Below are positions 36,182-44,725 of a stretch of 64,000 nt of DNA, piece by piece. How positions within the stretch are numbered: the stretch's first letter is position 1; every line of letters begins with the position of its first letter. Below the pieces are notes generated by a model, which did no database searches, had not been told where the DNA came from, and saw nothing but the letters and a program-made list of their open reading frames with translations. Where the stretch lies: positions 1,738,257-1,802,256 of the forward strand of contig NZ_KI912183.1 of NCBI RefSeq assembly GCF_000189755.2, in the 5' to 3' direction. The DNA comes from Desulfotomaculum nigrificans DSM 574. GTDB lineage: Bacteria; Bacillota; Desulfotomaculia; Desulfotomaculales; Desulfotomaculaceae. A program made the position numbers and the translations under genes.

Positions 36182-36267
36182 GTACAAACAACTCCTTTAT
36201 TAACCCCGGTATGGTGTTATCCACCTTCCGCCAATGGACAGCACCGGTACCTGGATATTTTCATTTG

Positions 36268-37179
36268 TTATGAACCAACCGAAAGTTTTTCCACCCTTGG
36301 CCGCCAACCCAGCTGGTCCAAAAGTTTTTGATAATCAGCTGTGGTTATGGCACCGGGGAAAGAATTTAAAAGGGCCACACAAATTCCCTCCAGCACGTTG
36401 GCTCCCAGGGAACGTCCGTCCAGATCCGGTGAGGTGGTAACCAACCAGGCCGCGCCTCTTTTTCTTAATTCAGCCACATCACCGGCAGTGACGGTACTGG
36501 TGATAATGATCTTCCCGGCTAAATTTTCCGGCATGTGCCGACGGATAAAGTGAAAATCACCGGCAATGATATCGGCTTTCTGATACCACCCGGCAAACCT
36601 GGGTTTAATTCGTTCCTGCCTGTCCCCCAGGGGATAAAGCCAACTGATGGGTAACCGGGCCAATACAGGTACCGTTATTCCGGCCAGTCCGGTAAACCAG
36701 GACAGTGAGGAGAAAGCAATGGGTAAACCCAGGGCAAACATGGCATCCCCGATGATTAACCGGCAGCCGACTCTCTGCAAGGCGGCGGCCAGAGGAAACC
36801 GGTCCAGCACGGAACTGATTAAAACCCTCTGGCCGGCCCGGGGCCAACCGTAACGGACTTGCAAAAAATTGACCAGGTTGGTTTCCACTGCTTCTTTAAT
36901 GCCACTGCCATCCACCAGGGGGGTATATTTTACATGTCCCGCCAGTTTAACCCCATCCCTGAGGGGGAACTTATATTTACCTACCCGGAGATATAAGTTA
37001 ACCCCTCCCAAGGTCAGCACATCAACCTGGCCATCCAGTTTTTTTAACAGGTCGACAGCTCTAGCCATACTTCCATCGGTCCCAATACGTTGCACCAGTA
37101 TCCTTTGTCCCAGTAAATCAAACTGACCGGTATAATCCCGCCGGGATGAACCTAAACTTACGCTAACAACTCGTTTCAC
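36268..37179 (-). CDS. Quinate/shikimate-dehydrogenase-like protein, substrate uncertain
   Basis: 303 residues, starting at GTG 37179 after GAGGT. The opening KRVVSVSLGSSRRDYTG and the block LTLGGVNLYLRVGKYKFPL are shared with proteins usually annotated quinate 5-dehydrogenase in clostridia. The middle part (RVLISSVLDRFPLAAALQRV) may form a Rossmann-like fold, but I see no clear GxGxxG dinucleotide motif, and the family name has little experimental support. It lies between the PHP gene and the patatin-like gene on the same strand. Confidence 0.55.
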   Translation of the reverse strand: MKRVVSVSLGSSRRDYTGQFDLLGQRILVQRIGTDGSMARAVDLLKKLDGQVDVLTLGGVNLYLRVGKYKFPLRDGVKLAGHVKYTPLVDGSGIKEAVETNLVNFLQVRYGWPRAGQRVLISSVLDRFPLAAALQRVGCRLIIGDAMFALGLPIAFSSLSWFTGLAGITVPVLARLPISWLYPLGDRQERIKPRFAGWYQKADIIAGDFHFIRRHMPENLAGKIIITSTVTAGDVAELRKRGAAWLVTTSPDLDGRSLGANVLEGICVALLNSFPGAITTADYQKLLDQLGWRPRVEKLSVGS

Positions 37180-37245
37180 GGTAAACCTCGTAGATTAAAC
37201 TAGGATTAACAATATCGATATTATACGCCTTACCGGCGAAAAATC

Positions 37246-38148
37246 CTATCTTCTACCGCATACCCTTAAAATATCCGGCAAAAGCTCCCTGGTGGCCAGT
37301 TCACCCTGCTCAATCATGTAGGGAATTTTATTAAAATCCCAAGCTCCAACCCCTTTTAACAAAGGACGGATGCGAACATCAGCATTACCGTCCAACACCA
37401 GTTCCAGGGTGTCGGAACCTATAATGTCAATGGTCTGTCCCAGCACATCCAGAACGTCACGTGGTTCTTTAGTTTCCTCTCCGTCATTACCCAAATCCAC
37501 TGCTATAACGGTGTGGGCACCCATGGCCTTTAGCACTTGGGCCGGCACATTTTCCCGGAGTCCCCCGTCCACCAGCAAATAACCGCCAATTCGCTTAGGT
37601 TCAAATATGCCCGGTACGGCAGTACTGGCCCGTACCGCCTCCCATACGGGTACGCCGCTGATAAATACCTGGTTTTTGATTGACCGTAAACGGGTCTTAT
37701 TATGACGGCTGACAAAGATCACCTTGGTGCCGGATACTATATCTACTGTGGTCACTGCTAAATCAATATGGGCAGTTTCGAATTTGTTTTGTCCTAGTTT
37801 GGACCGGACAAATCGTTCCAACTTAATACCTCGCATTATACCCAGGGGTGACCTGAAAGGATAAGGTAAATGAAGTAAATCAAAAAATATTTTAGTAGTC
37901 ATAAAAAAGAAATTTTCCACCGCGGCAAACTCATCCAAAAACATGTGGGGTCTTAATTTAAGAATCATTTCCTCTAATTCTGCCACGGTCCAACCGGCGG
38001 CATAAAGTGAAGCCACTATACTGCCGGCACTGGTTCCCGCTATCATTTGGGGCTTAATGCCGTTTTCCTCCAGAACTTTCAGCACTCCCACATGGGCCGC
38101 CCCACGCACAAAGCCACCACCCAGGGCTAAACCAATCTTTTTGATCAT
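37246..38148 (-). CDS. Patatin-like phospholipase
   Basis: 300 residues. Ser-Asp dyad lipase: oxyanion loop LGGGFVRGAAHVG, nucleophile elbow GTSAGS with Ser near residue 44, and the aspartate in LLVDGGLRENVPA. Cytoplasmic, probably acting on membrane lipids. ATG 38148 follows GGGGGAA; the upstream GTG at 38160 is within the purine run. Divergent from the small gene at 38289. Substrate unknown; relatives of RssA type are common in Firmicutes. Confidence 0.88.
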   Translation of the reverse strand: MIKKIGLALGGGFVRGAAHVGVLKVLEENGIKPQMIAGTSAGSIVASLYAAGWTVAELEEMILKLRPHMFLDEFAAVENFFFMTTKIFFDLLHLPYPFRSPLGIMRGIKLERFVRSKLGQNKFETAHIDLAVTTVDIVSGTKVIFVSRHNKTRLRSIKNQVFISGVPVWEAVRASTAVPGIFEPKRIGGYLLVDGGLRENVPAQVLKAMGAHTVIAVDLGNDGEETKEPRDVLDVLGQTIDIIGSDTLELVLDGNADVRIRPLLKGVGAWDFNKIPYMIEQGELATRELLPDILRVCGRR

Positions 38149-38288
38149 TTCCCCCACCACCTTATAGTAATTTATGAAATATGGCGATTCTTGGTGACCT
38201 GCGAGAAATGATGATATAACCTGGAATTGCCCCGGTTGGTTATTTTAAAATAAGATAATGATAAAAGAAATAAGCAGGGAGCGGATTT

Positions 38289-38510
38289 ATGGGTAAGTTG
38301 CAAGTAGGGACCAGGGTCAGGCTCTGGCCCAAAGATACCTACGCCAAATACGGCGTTGTCAGGAGTGTTACGGACAGGGATATTATCATTGAAATAACTG
38401 AAATTGATCCCCGGGACCATTGCCGGTATCGGATCGGCGATAAAATTAAATTGTCCGCCAGCAGATTGAGCGTTTTAAGTGAACAGGAATTTAAGGATAG
38501 GTATTGCTAA
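38289..38510 (+). CDS. Small hypothetical protein, 73 residues
   Basis: ATG follows AGGGAG with seven-base spacing and the frame is followed by a hairpin, so this is a genuine gene. The product (KLQVGTRVRLWPKDTYAKYG, then VVRSVTDRDIIIEITEID) looks like a small beta-barrel of SH3/KOW type with a basic, charged end (DKIKLSASRLSVLS). I do not recognise a named family. Transcribed divergently from the patatin-like gene and convergently with the sigma-54 activator gene. Confidence 0.7.
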   Translation: MGKLQVGTRVRLWPKDTYAKYGVVRSVTDRDIIIEITEIDPRDHCRYRIGDKIKLSASRLSVLSEQEFKDRYC

Positions 38511-38524
38511 AGGTGGGGTTTAGA

Positions 38525-38554
38525 AAGGGCCAGGAATACAAATTCCCGGCCCTT
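38525..38554. terminator. Hairpin between two convergent genes
   Basis: AAGGGCC / GGCCCTT with a second stem GGAAT / ATTCC inside. It lies between the stop of the small gene (38510) and the stop of the convergent sigma-54 activator gene (38599). T-runs are weak on both sides. Confidence 0.5.
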
Positions 38555-38598
38555 ATCTCATATCAATAATGCAAAAGGTTGGCCTGTTCAGAGGGACA

Positions 38599-40176
38599 CT
38601 AAATCTGTAACCCAAACCGTTTAATCTTGTTTAATACCGTGGTATGGGAAACACCCAGGGCCTTGGCAGCCTTGCGGGCACTGCCGTGGGTTTTTAGGGC
38701 CTGCTTTAAGGCATCTAATTCTGCCCGGGCCACCACTTCTTTGAGACCAGCCACGTCTGTGGATTCCTGTACTTTAGAACGGTGACTAACCTTGTCTAAG
38801 GGGGTGCCGTCCAGGACGTCCAGGATAATGTGTTCCGGTTTAATCTCGCCGTTTTCCACCAGGTTGATGGCCCGTTCGATCACGTTTTCTAACTCCCGCA
38901 CATTGCCCACCCAGTTATGTTTAATTAATATACGCAGGGCCTCGGCGGAAATTCCGGTTAAATCTTTATCTTGTTGTTTAGCTATTTTTTTAATAAAATG
39001 CTGAACTAAAAAAGGTATGTCTTCCCGGCGTTCCCGCAGGGCCGGTAGTCGAATAGGAAATACATTCAAGCGATAATATAAATCTTCCCGGAAGTCACCC
39101 CGGGCCATCATTTCCTCCAGGTTCCTGTTGGTAGCGGCAATTACCCGTACATTGACAGCAGTCTCATGTCGCTCGCCAATCCGCCTCACCTTGCCATCCT
39201 GCAGCACCCGTAAAAGCTTGGCCTGCAAATGGGGTGACAGCTCACCAATCTCATCAAGGAATAGTGTCCCTTCGTTAGCAAATTCAAATAAACCTTGTTT
39301 ACCGCCCTTTTTAGCCCCGGTAAAGGCTCCATCGGCATATCCGAAAAGCTCACTTTCCAACAGAGAATCCGGCAGGGTCGCACAGTTTAAAGGTACAAAG
39401 GGCTTGTGGCGGCGGTTGCTCTCCATATGAATAGCCCGGGCAAACAATTCCTTACCGGTGCCACTCTCACCCCTGATAACCACAGTAGAGTCACTGCGGG
39501 CCACTCTTTTAGCCAGGGCAATTACTCTTTCCATCGCATCGCTGCCATAAATAATATCGTCAAAGGTTAGCATAGAGGGCTTGGTAACTGAATAAACCAA
39601 ATCCCGCACCTGGGACATATCCTTCAGTGCGGCCACCATACCAATAACCCTGCCCGCCTGATCCTTAATGGGTCGGCCGGTACTCAGATAATGGTGTCTA
39701 CCCCGGGGCGTATTAATAATCATTTCCCGGTTATCATAACTTTCACCGCTTTTGAGACTCTTAAGCATGGGTATATTGGCCGAAATCACATCTGCCACAT
39801 TGCGGCCCACCGCTTTTGCCGCAGGCAGTTGGAGGATTTTTTCACAGGCCGGATTATATACAGTAATACTCCCCTGGCGGTCCACGGCAATAATCCCCTC
39901 GCTAACAGAATCCAACACCGCTCTTAATTGCCGCTCCCTTTCTTCATGGGGCATCAGTTCAATGGTTGCCACCTGTTTAACGCTGGCAATGGACATTAGT
40001 TCCCGGATTAAGACGCTGGCCTGCGGCTCAGATATGGCCTCAATTTCCAGGTACATGTTATTAGGCAAAACCTCAAGGGATATAATATTAATATTTTTGG
40101 GTGATACCACCCGGGAAACGTCAAGCACAATACCAACCCGGTCATCAAACTCAATACGTAGACAAAGGGTATCCAC
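38599..40176 (-). CDS. Sigma-54-dependent activator with ACT and PAS sensor domains (TyrR-like)
   Basis: 525 residues. Order: ACT domain (about 1-75, LCLRIEFDDRVGIVLDVSRV), PAS domain (about 85-185), AAA+ ATPase (about 205-435) with Walker A GESGTGKE, the sigma-54 contact loop GAFTGAKKGG and Walker B LFLDEIGEL, and a Fis-type helix-turn-helix (about 480-522, GSARKAAKALGVSHTTVLNK). The plan is that of TyrR, so an amino acid or related small molecule is a likely signal. GTG 40176 with GAGGTGG upstream is chosen over GTG 40185. No obvious -12/-24 promoter was found close by; the target is unknown. Confidence 0.9.
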   Translation of the reverse strand: MDTLCLRIEFDDRVGIVLDVSRVVSPKNINIISLEVLPNNMYLEIEAISEPQASVLIRELMSIASVKQVATIELMPHEERERQLRAVLDSVSEGIIAVDRQGSITVYNPACEKILQLPAAKAVGRNVADVISANIPMLKSLKSGESYDNREMIINTPRGRHHYLSTGRPIKDQAGRVIGMVAALKDMSQVRDLVYSVTKPSMLTFDDIIYGSDAMERVIALAKRVARSDSTVVIRGESGTGKELFARAIHMESNRRHKPFVPLNCATLPDSLLESELFGYADGAFTGAKKGGKQGLFEFANEGTLFLDEIGELSPHLQAKLLRVLQDGKVRRIGERHETAVNVRVIAATNRNLEEMMARGDFREDLYYRLNVFPIRLPALRERREDIPFLVQHFIKKIAKQQDKDLTGISAEALRILIKHNWVGNVRELENVIERAINLVENGEIKPEHIILDVLDGTPLDKVSHRSKVQESTDVAGLKEVVARAELDALKQALKTHGSARKAAKALGVSHTTVLNKIKRFGLQI

Positions 40177-40264
40177 GGCAACCACCTCGTAGATTTCTAA
40201 GTATTTTTAAAATTCGACAATCCTCGCCTCCATCCTGCCGGGATAAAAAATTCCAGGCGAGGCA

Positions 40265-40293
40265 TTGACATCCCTCTGCAACAGGTATATACT
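40265..40293 (+). promoter_or_regulatory. Sigma-A promoter of the first feo operon
   Basis: TTGACA (40265-40270), 17-base spacer, TATACT (40288-40293): a near-perfect promoter, 153 bases upstream of feoA. Fur boxes lie just after it and close to the gene. Confidence 0.8.
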
Positions 40294-40307
40294 TAAGTCG
40301 AAGATAT

Positions 40308-40322
40308 TGATAATCACTATCA
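40308..40322. promoter_or_regulatory. Fur box 1 of the first feo operon
   Basis: TGATAATCACTATCA agrees with the 7-1-7 Fur consensus TGATAATNATTATCA at all but one position, and lies about 15 bases downstream of the -10 element, where it would block transcription. Confidence 0.75.
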
Positions 40323-40405
40323 TTTATGTTTTGCTGATTATCTAATCACTTAAAAAATTACCCTATCCGAGAAACTAGTTTTTTAGGGCTTTTGGCTGTT
40401 TCCAT

Positions 40406-40420
40406 TGATAATGATTATTA
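40406..40420. promoter_or_regulatory. Fur box 2 of the first feo operon
   Basis: TGATAATGATTATTA agrees with the Fur consensus at all but one position. It is 26 bases upstream of the feoA start, in the leader. Confidence 0.75.
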
Positions 40421-40445
40421 CCATCAAACAAAGGAGTGTTTCTTT

Positions 40446-40664
40446 ATGACTTTAGATCGGATTAAAAGAGGTCAGTCCTTTAGAATTACGCATATTCCTA
40501 ACGAAACAGTGCGGTCCCAGGCCATCCGGTTTGGCATTGCCGCCGGGGAATGGCTTACCTGCGAGGAAGTTGTGCCGGCCGGACCCATTGTGATACGTAA
40601 AAATCATCAGCAAATTGCCCTGGGTCGACAATTGGCCAGGGAGATAGATATTTGCCTAAATTAA
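40446..40664 (+). CDS. feoA: Ferrous iron transport protein FeoA (first copy)
   Basis: 72 residues with the SH3-like FeoA fold: GQSFRITHIPNETVRSQAIRFGI, then VVPAGPIVIRKNHQQIALGRQLAREI. ATG follows AAAGGAG at 9 bases; an upstream in-frame start at 40392 would overlap Fur box 2 and is not used. It starts the plus-strand feoA-feoB-peptide operon and is a paralogue of the gene at 46702-46923. FeoA modulates the FeoB GTPase at the membrane. Confidence 0.95.
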   Translation: MTLDRIKRGQSFRITHIPNETVRSQAIRFGIAAGEWLTCEEVVPAGPIVIRKNHQQIALGRQLAREIDICLN

Positions 40665-40698
40665 CCGGAATATAATTTTTAGCAAGGAGTGAACTCTT

Positions 40699-42678
40699 AT
40701 GTCCCACTGTCATAGCTGCCATGTACAAATCGATATTCCGGAGGGCGCCAGGCGCATAGTTCTAGTGGGCAACCCCAATGCCGGAAAATCTGTGTTTTTT
40801 AACAGTCTAACAGGTATGTACGTGGATGTCTCCAACTACCCCGGCACTACTCTGGAAATTTCCCACGGTCGTTATCAAGGGGATGTAGTGATAGATACCC
40901 CTGGAGTATACGGCATATCTTCCTTTAATGATGAAGAAAGGGTAGCCCGGGACGTTATTTTGTCCGCTGATGTGGTAATTAACGTAGTTAACGCAGTTTA
41001 CCTGGAAAGGGATTTGTTTTTAACCCAGCAGGTTATTGACACCGGCGTACCGGTAATAGTGGCCCTGAATATGGTTGATGAAGCCGCCAGACAGGGTATT
41101 AAAATTGATCATCAGTTATTAAGTGACTTACTGGGGGTACCGGTGATACCCACCGTAGCCATAAAAAAACAAGGTCTAACGGAATTAAAGCAGAGCATTT
41201 GGCAGGCCCGCCCGGGGCATTCCGATGAGGAACTGCAAAAGCAATTGGATCAACTGTTAAACCAGGTAGGTAGTCGCGGTGATGCCTTGTTAATTTTGGA
41301 AGGTGACAGTACGGTGGCCGAGCGTCATGGGCTACAGCCTTTTAATCTACGGGAAGAAATCTATCTGAAGCGGCGTCAGCGGGTTAACCAGGTGGTTAGT
41401 CAGGTAGTTAAAGAGGTTAACAAAAAGACCGCTTTGGGCCAAGCTCTCAGTCGTCTAATGATTAAACCCCTGACCGGTGTGCCTATTCTTTTACTTACCC
41501 TCTACGCCATGTATCAAATCATTGGTGTTTTCGTGGCCGGTACCGTGGTGGGTTTTACCGAGGAAACTATCATGATTGGTCACTTTGAGCCCTTTGTTAG
41601 ATCAGTGGTAGGTCAGTTTATCAGTGAGAAATCTGCCCTGGGTACTATCCTTATCGGTGAATTTGGCTTGTTAACCATGACCTTCACTTATGTACTGGGC
41701 CTATTAATGCCCCTGGTAATTGGTTTCTACTTTTTCCTTTCATTATTTGAGGATTCGGGTTACCTACCCCGCATCGCCACCCTGGTGGACCGGGTGTTGA
41801 CCAGTATTGGCCTAAACGGTCGGGCAGTTATCCCCCTCATCCTTGGTTTTGGTTGTGTAACCATGGCCACCATTACTACCCGGCTTTTGGGCTCAGAACG
41901 GGAAAGACGCATTGCCATCTTTTTGCTGGGTTTAGTTATCCCTTGTTCAGCCCAATTGGGTGTTATCAGCGGTATGTTGGCGTCTGTAGGCCCTGCCTTT
42001 GTGGCTCTTTACACCCTGGTTATTCTGTCTGTGCTGGTGGTGGTGGGCACCTTGATGAATTCCCTGCTATCCGGGCAATCATCGGACCTGTTAATTGACT
42101 TACCACCGCTGCGCTTACCCCGCATCAGCAACGTAGTTACTAAAACAAGTATTAAATCTTACCAGTTTTTGAAGGAAGCTTTCCCGCTCTTTGCCCTGGG
42201 GGCACTCTTAATCAGTACCTTCCAGGTAAGCGGTATCCTGGCCTTCTTACAAAATGCCCTCTCTCCCCCGACCGTTAGTTGGTTGGGTCTGCCCAAAGAG
42301 GCTGCCACAGCCTTCATTATGGGCATTGTGCGCCGGGATTTTGGGGCAGCCGGTTTAGCCGGTATGCCTTTAACCCCCATTCAGACGGTGGTCTCTTTAA
42401 TTACCATTACCCTATTTGTGCCCTGTATTGCCTCCATCCTGGTAATGTTTAAAGAACGTTCCAAAAAGGAAGCAGCCATAATGTGGCTTAGCACCTGGGT
42501 TATCGCCTTCCTCATCGGTGGTACCGTCAACCAGCTGGCCACTCTGCTGGGCACCTCTACCACGCAGCAGATTCTTACCGTGATGGGAGCGATATCCCTG
42601 ATCGCCTCGCTGATAATTTTAGCAGTTAGGTTATTTAAAGGACACAGCCAGCGTCCCAACTTAAATCAATCTAACTAG
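40699..42678 (+). CDS. feoB: Ferrous iron transporter FeoB (first copy)
   Basis: 659 residues. An N-terminal GTPase (GNPNAGKS near 25-32, DTPGVYG, LNMVDEA) is followed by a helical spacer and the membrane domain with two repeated gate blocks (YLPRIATLVDRV...GCVTMATITTRLLGS and PCSAQLGVISGML; VPCIASILVMFKE). It begins with a Cys/His cluster, CHSCH at residues 4-8, which the second FeoB lacks and which could bind iron. It imports Fe(II) under anaerobic conditions. It is 34 bases after feoA, repressed by Fur (predicted). Confidence 0.97.
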   Translation: MSHCHSCHVQIDIPEGARRIVLVGNPNAGKSVFFNSLTGMYVDVSNYPGTTLEISHGRYQGDVVIDTPGVYGISSFNDEERVARDVILSADVVINVVNAVYLERDLFLTQQVIDTGVPVIVALNMVDEAARQGIKIDHQLLSDLLGVPVIPTVAIKKQGLTELKQSIWQARPGHSDEELQKQLDQLLNQVGSRGDALLILEGDSTVAERHGLQPFNLREEIYLKRRQRVNQVVSQVVKEVNKKTALGQALSRLMIKPLTGVPILLLTLYAMYQIIGVFVAGTVVGFTEETIMIGHFEPFVRSVVGQFISEKSALGTILIGEFGLLTMTFTYVLGLLMPLVIGFYFFLSLFEDSGYLPRIATLVDRVLTSIGLNGRAVIPLILGFGCVTMATITTRLLGSERERRIAIFLLGLVIPCSAQLGVISGMLASVGPAFVALYTLVILSVLVVVGTLMNSLLSGQSSDLLIDLPPLRLPRISNVVTKTSIKSYQFLKEAFPLFALGALLISTFQVSGILAFLQNALSPPTVSWLGLPKEAATAFIMGIVRRDFGAAGLAGMPLTPIQTVVSLITITLFVPCIASILVMFKERSKKEAAIMWLSTWVIAFLIGGTVNQLATLLGTSTTQQILTVMGAISLIASLIILAVRLFKGHSQRPNLNQSN

Positions 42679-42690
42679 GGGGAGTGACTG

Positions 42691-42864
42691 ATGAAACCAA
42701 ACAAGCAATCCCCGTGCTGTCAAATCAAAACTTGCCCCCGTTGCGGCTGTCCCATAGATATGCTGACACTGGTTTGTCCCAGGTGCCGGGAACCTATTCC
42801 GGGTGGTTGTTCCGGTAACTGTTCTAAATGCAGCAGTAAAGTTAAACCCCAGGCATCTAACTGA
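42691..42864 (+). CDS. Cys-rich 57-residue peptide of the feo operon
   Basis: ATG follows GGGGGAG, 12 bases after the feoB stop. Ten cysteines in 57 residues: TCPRCGCP, VCPRCRE and CSGNCSKC, which looks like a small zinc-ribbon or iron-binding knuckle; there is no membrane helix. Its stop codon lies inside a 14-bp hairpin. It takes the place where feoC or other small feo genes occur elsewhere, but it has no sequence likeness to them that I can see. A role in handling the imported iron is an inference. Confidence 0.8.
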   Translation: MKPNKQSPCCQIKTCPRCGCPIDMLTLVCPRCREPIPGGCSGNCSKCSSKVKPQASN

Positions 42865-42877
42865 GATGCCTGGGGTT
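42845..42877 (+). terminator. Strong hairpin at the end of the first feo operon
   Basis: A perfect 14-bp stem AACCCCAGGCATCT (42845-42858) / AGATGCCTGGGGTT (42864-42877) with a 5-base loop. It includes the last six codons and stop of the Cys-rich peptide gene. No good T-run follows, so it may protect the mRNA end or act with the next hairpin. Confidence 0.7.
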
Positions 42878-42890
42878 GCTATTTCTTAAA

Positions 42891-42918
42891 AAGAGGCTAA
42901 CCTTTTGGTTAGCCTCTT
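42891..42918. terminator. Terminator between the feo operon and fur
   Basis: A 12-bp stem AAGAGGCTAACC / GGTTAGCCTCTT with loop TTTT. The minus-strand side continues as TTTTTAAG, which suits fur; the plus side can end feo. Eleven stem bases are the same as those of the terminator at 7466-7492. Confidence 0.8.
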
Positions 42919-43369
42919 ATTTCTTACCCCGGCAATCCTGGCAATGACCATATATTTTTAATTCATGATCCATGATGTCAAATTCATAATCCCTGGCCAC
43001 TTGTTTTTCTAATTCTTCCAACAGGTCCTCATTTATTTCAATGATTTTCCCACACTGAACACAAATGGCATGGTGGTGATGGTGTCCTTCATTATCTTCA
43101 CCATACTCATAGCGTTTGCGTCCATCACCAAAGTTAACACTATGAATAATATCAAATTCCAAAAACAGCTCCAGGGTACGGTAAACAGTGGCTATGCCTA
43201 CATCTGGCGCCTTTTGTTTGACCAGGTTATAAACATCCTCAGCGCTTAGGTGTTTATCTTTGTTTTCTAACAGAACCTCTAGGATTTGCTGCCTTTGGGG
43301 TGTTAGCTTATATTCCCGGGATCTCAACTTCTCTCTCACTTGAGATATAATCTTATGCAAATCCCTCAC
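42917..43369 (-). CDS. fur: Ferric uptake regulator Fur
   Basis: 150 residues. Winged helix N-terminal domain (LTPQRQQILEVLLENKDKHL, VGIATVYRTLELF) and C-terminal metal-binding domain with EDNEGHHHHHAICVQCGKI and a second CQDC. These fit an iron-sensing Fur, and the neighbours on both sides are feo operons with Fur boxes. GTG 43369 is given; a TTG three codons inside (43360), at a better distance from GGGGTG, is as likely. PerR or Zur are alternatives but fit the context less well. Confidence 0.9.
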   Translation of the reverse strand: MRDLHKIISQVREKLRSREYKLTPQRQQILEVLLENKDKHLSAEDVYNLVKQKAPDVGIATVYRTLELFLEFDIIHSVNFGDGRKRYEYGEDNEGHHHHHAICVQCGKIIEINEDLLEELEKQVARDYEFDIMDHELKIYGHCQDCRGKK

Positions 43370-43424
43370 CCCAAACTAAAACTTTTTTTCAGTATATTGT
43401 TTTTTAATCCAAGTGTCAACGCCG

Positions 43425-44669
43425 TTATTCCTCATAGGCCCCGTAATACCGTCTCTGCCGGGCCAATCTTTTTTGGCGCAAACGGTAGATTCTTATTCTA
43501 TGGCGCAGCCAAAACAAGAATAACAATGGCAGTACCACCCAAAATGATGGTGTTAAGTAGGCTATCCAGTCCTTGGCCACATTTCCCTGGGCCACCAGGT
43601 CAACTTTACCCACTTGTTTACCATTTTGACTCAGCAGAATTGAACCCAACACCTGCCCCCTGGTCACCGGTGCCTTAACTTCCTTTTGGGGTTGTACGGA
43701 AATCTGCAGGTCGTCGGCACCCTCTAGCGGAAAGGTATAGTAAAAATCCCGACTGGCCACCAAGTCCACATTAGGGCTTTTACCATATTTAACCGGTATA
43801 TTGGCCATTACCTGACCACCTTTAACCACTTGCCGGCTATGAAAGTTAGTAAACCCATAATCCAATAGTTTGGTGGCATCAGACCAGATATTACTGCCAT
43901 CACTGTGCAGTACCACCGCAATTAACTCGCGGCCATCCCTTTGGGCCGAGGCAATCACGCACTGGCCGGCTTCCACGGTATAGCCGGTTTTCACCCCGGT
44001 GGTACCTTGATAACCATAAATCTTACTCCATAGGAGCTTGTTGTGATTAAATAAATATTTTTGGGCATTGGGGTCAGCTCTGGAAACCTGGTAATGCACC
44101 GTGGAAACTATCCGGCGGAATTCCTGATTTTGCATGGCCTGACGTGCAATCAGGGCCAGATCATAGGCAGTACTGTAATGATTCTTATCCGGCATACCGT
44201 GGGGGTTGGTGAAATGTGTATCCTTAGCCCCTATTTTCTTGGCTTCCTGGTTGCTTAAAGCAGCAAATTTTTCCACCGAGCCGGAAATATGTTCAGCAAT
44301 GGCCACCCCGGCATCATTGGCGGAATTTAACATTAAAGCATAGAGCAAATCCTTTAAGGGTATTTTTTCCCCTTCGGTTAGCCCAATAGAAGTTCCACCG
44401 GCCTGCAGGGCATTGGGGCCGATGGTCACCAAATCAGTTAGTTTGGCGTGTTCCAGTGCCACCAGAGCTGTCAGGGTTTTGGTGGTACTGGCCGGGTACA
44501 TACGTTTATGTTCATCCTTGCCGTAAAGTACCTGCCCCGTTCCGGCATCTATTAAGACCGCGGCTTCCCCGGAAATCTCAGGTGCCCCGGCCCAGGCATA
44601 AGGAATGCTGCCAAGGCATAACCATACTATGACTATAACTGATAATATTTTCTTTGCCACAACAATCAC
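43425..44669 (-). CDS. D-alanyl-D-alanine carboxypeptidase (DacF type)
   Basis: 414 residues. A signal peptide (residues 1-27) is followed by a serine-type low-molecular-mass PBP domain: YPASTTK (Ser61, Lys64), LNSAND (Ser116) and VKTGYT. A beta-rich C-terminal domain and a membrane helix close to the end (about 375-395), followed by a strongly basic tail (RLRQKRLARQRRYY), anchor it. It trims the terminal D-Ala from peptidoglycan stems. Relatives DacB/DacF are sporulation genes. It lies between fur and the second feoB. Confidence 0.92.
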   Translation of the reverse strand: MIVVAKKILSVIVIVWLCLGSIPYAWAGAPEISGEAAVLIDAGTGQVLYGKDEHKRMYPASTTKTLTALVALEHAKLTDLVTIGPNALQAGGTSIGLTEGEKIPLKDLLYALMLNSANDAGVAIAEHISGSVEKFAALSNQEAKKIGAKDTHFTNPHGMPDKNHYSTAYDLALIARQAMQNQEFRRIVSTVHYQVSRADPNAQKYLFNHNKLLWSKIYGYQGTTGVKTGYTVEAGQCVIASAQRDGRELIAVVLHSDGSNIWSDATKLLDYGFTNFHSRQVVKGGQVMANIPVKYGKSPNVDLVASRDFYYTFPLEGADDLQISVQPQKEVKAPVTRGQVLGSILLSQNGKQVGKVDLVAQGNVAKDWIAYLTPSFWVVLPLLFLFWLRHRIRIYRLRQKRLARQRRYYGAYEE

Positions 44670-44725
44670 CCAAAAATTAAACTTCTTTTCTGGTAAACCT
44701 CATCTCTCTGGCAACTTCTCATATC

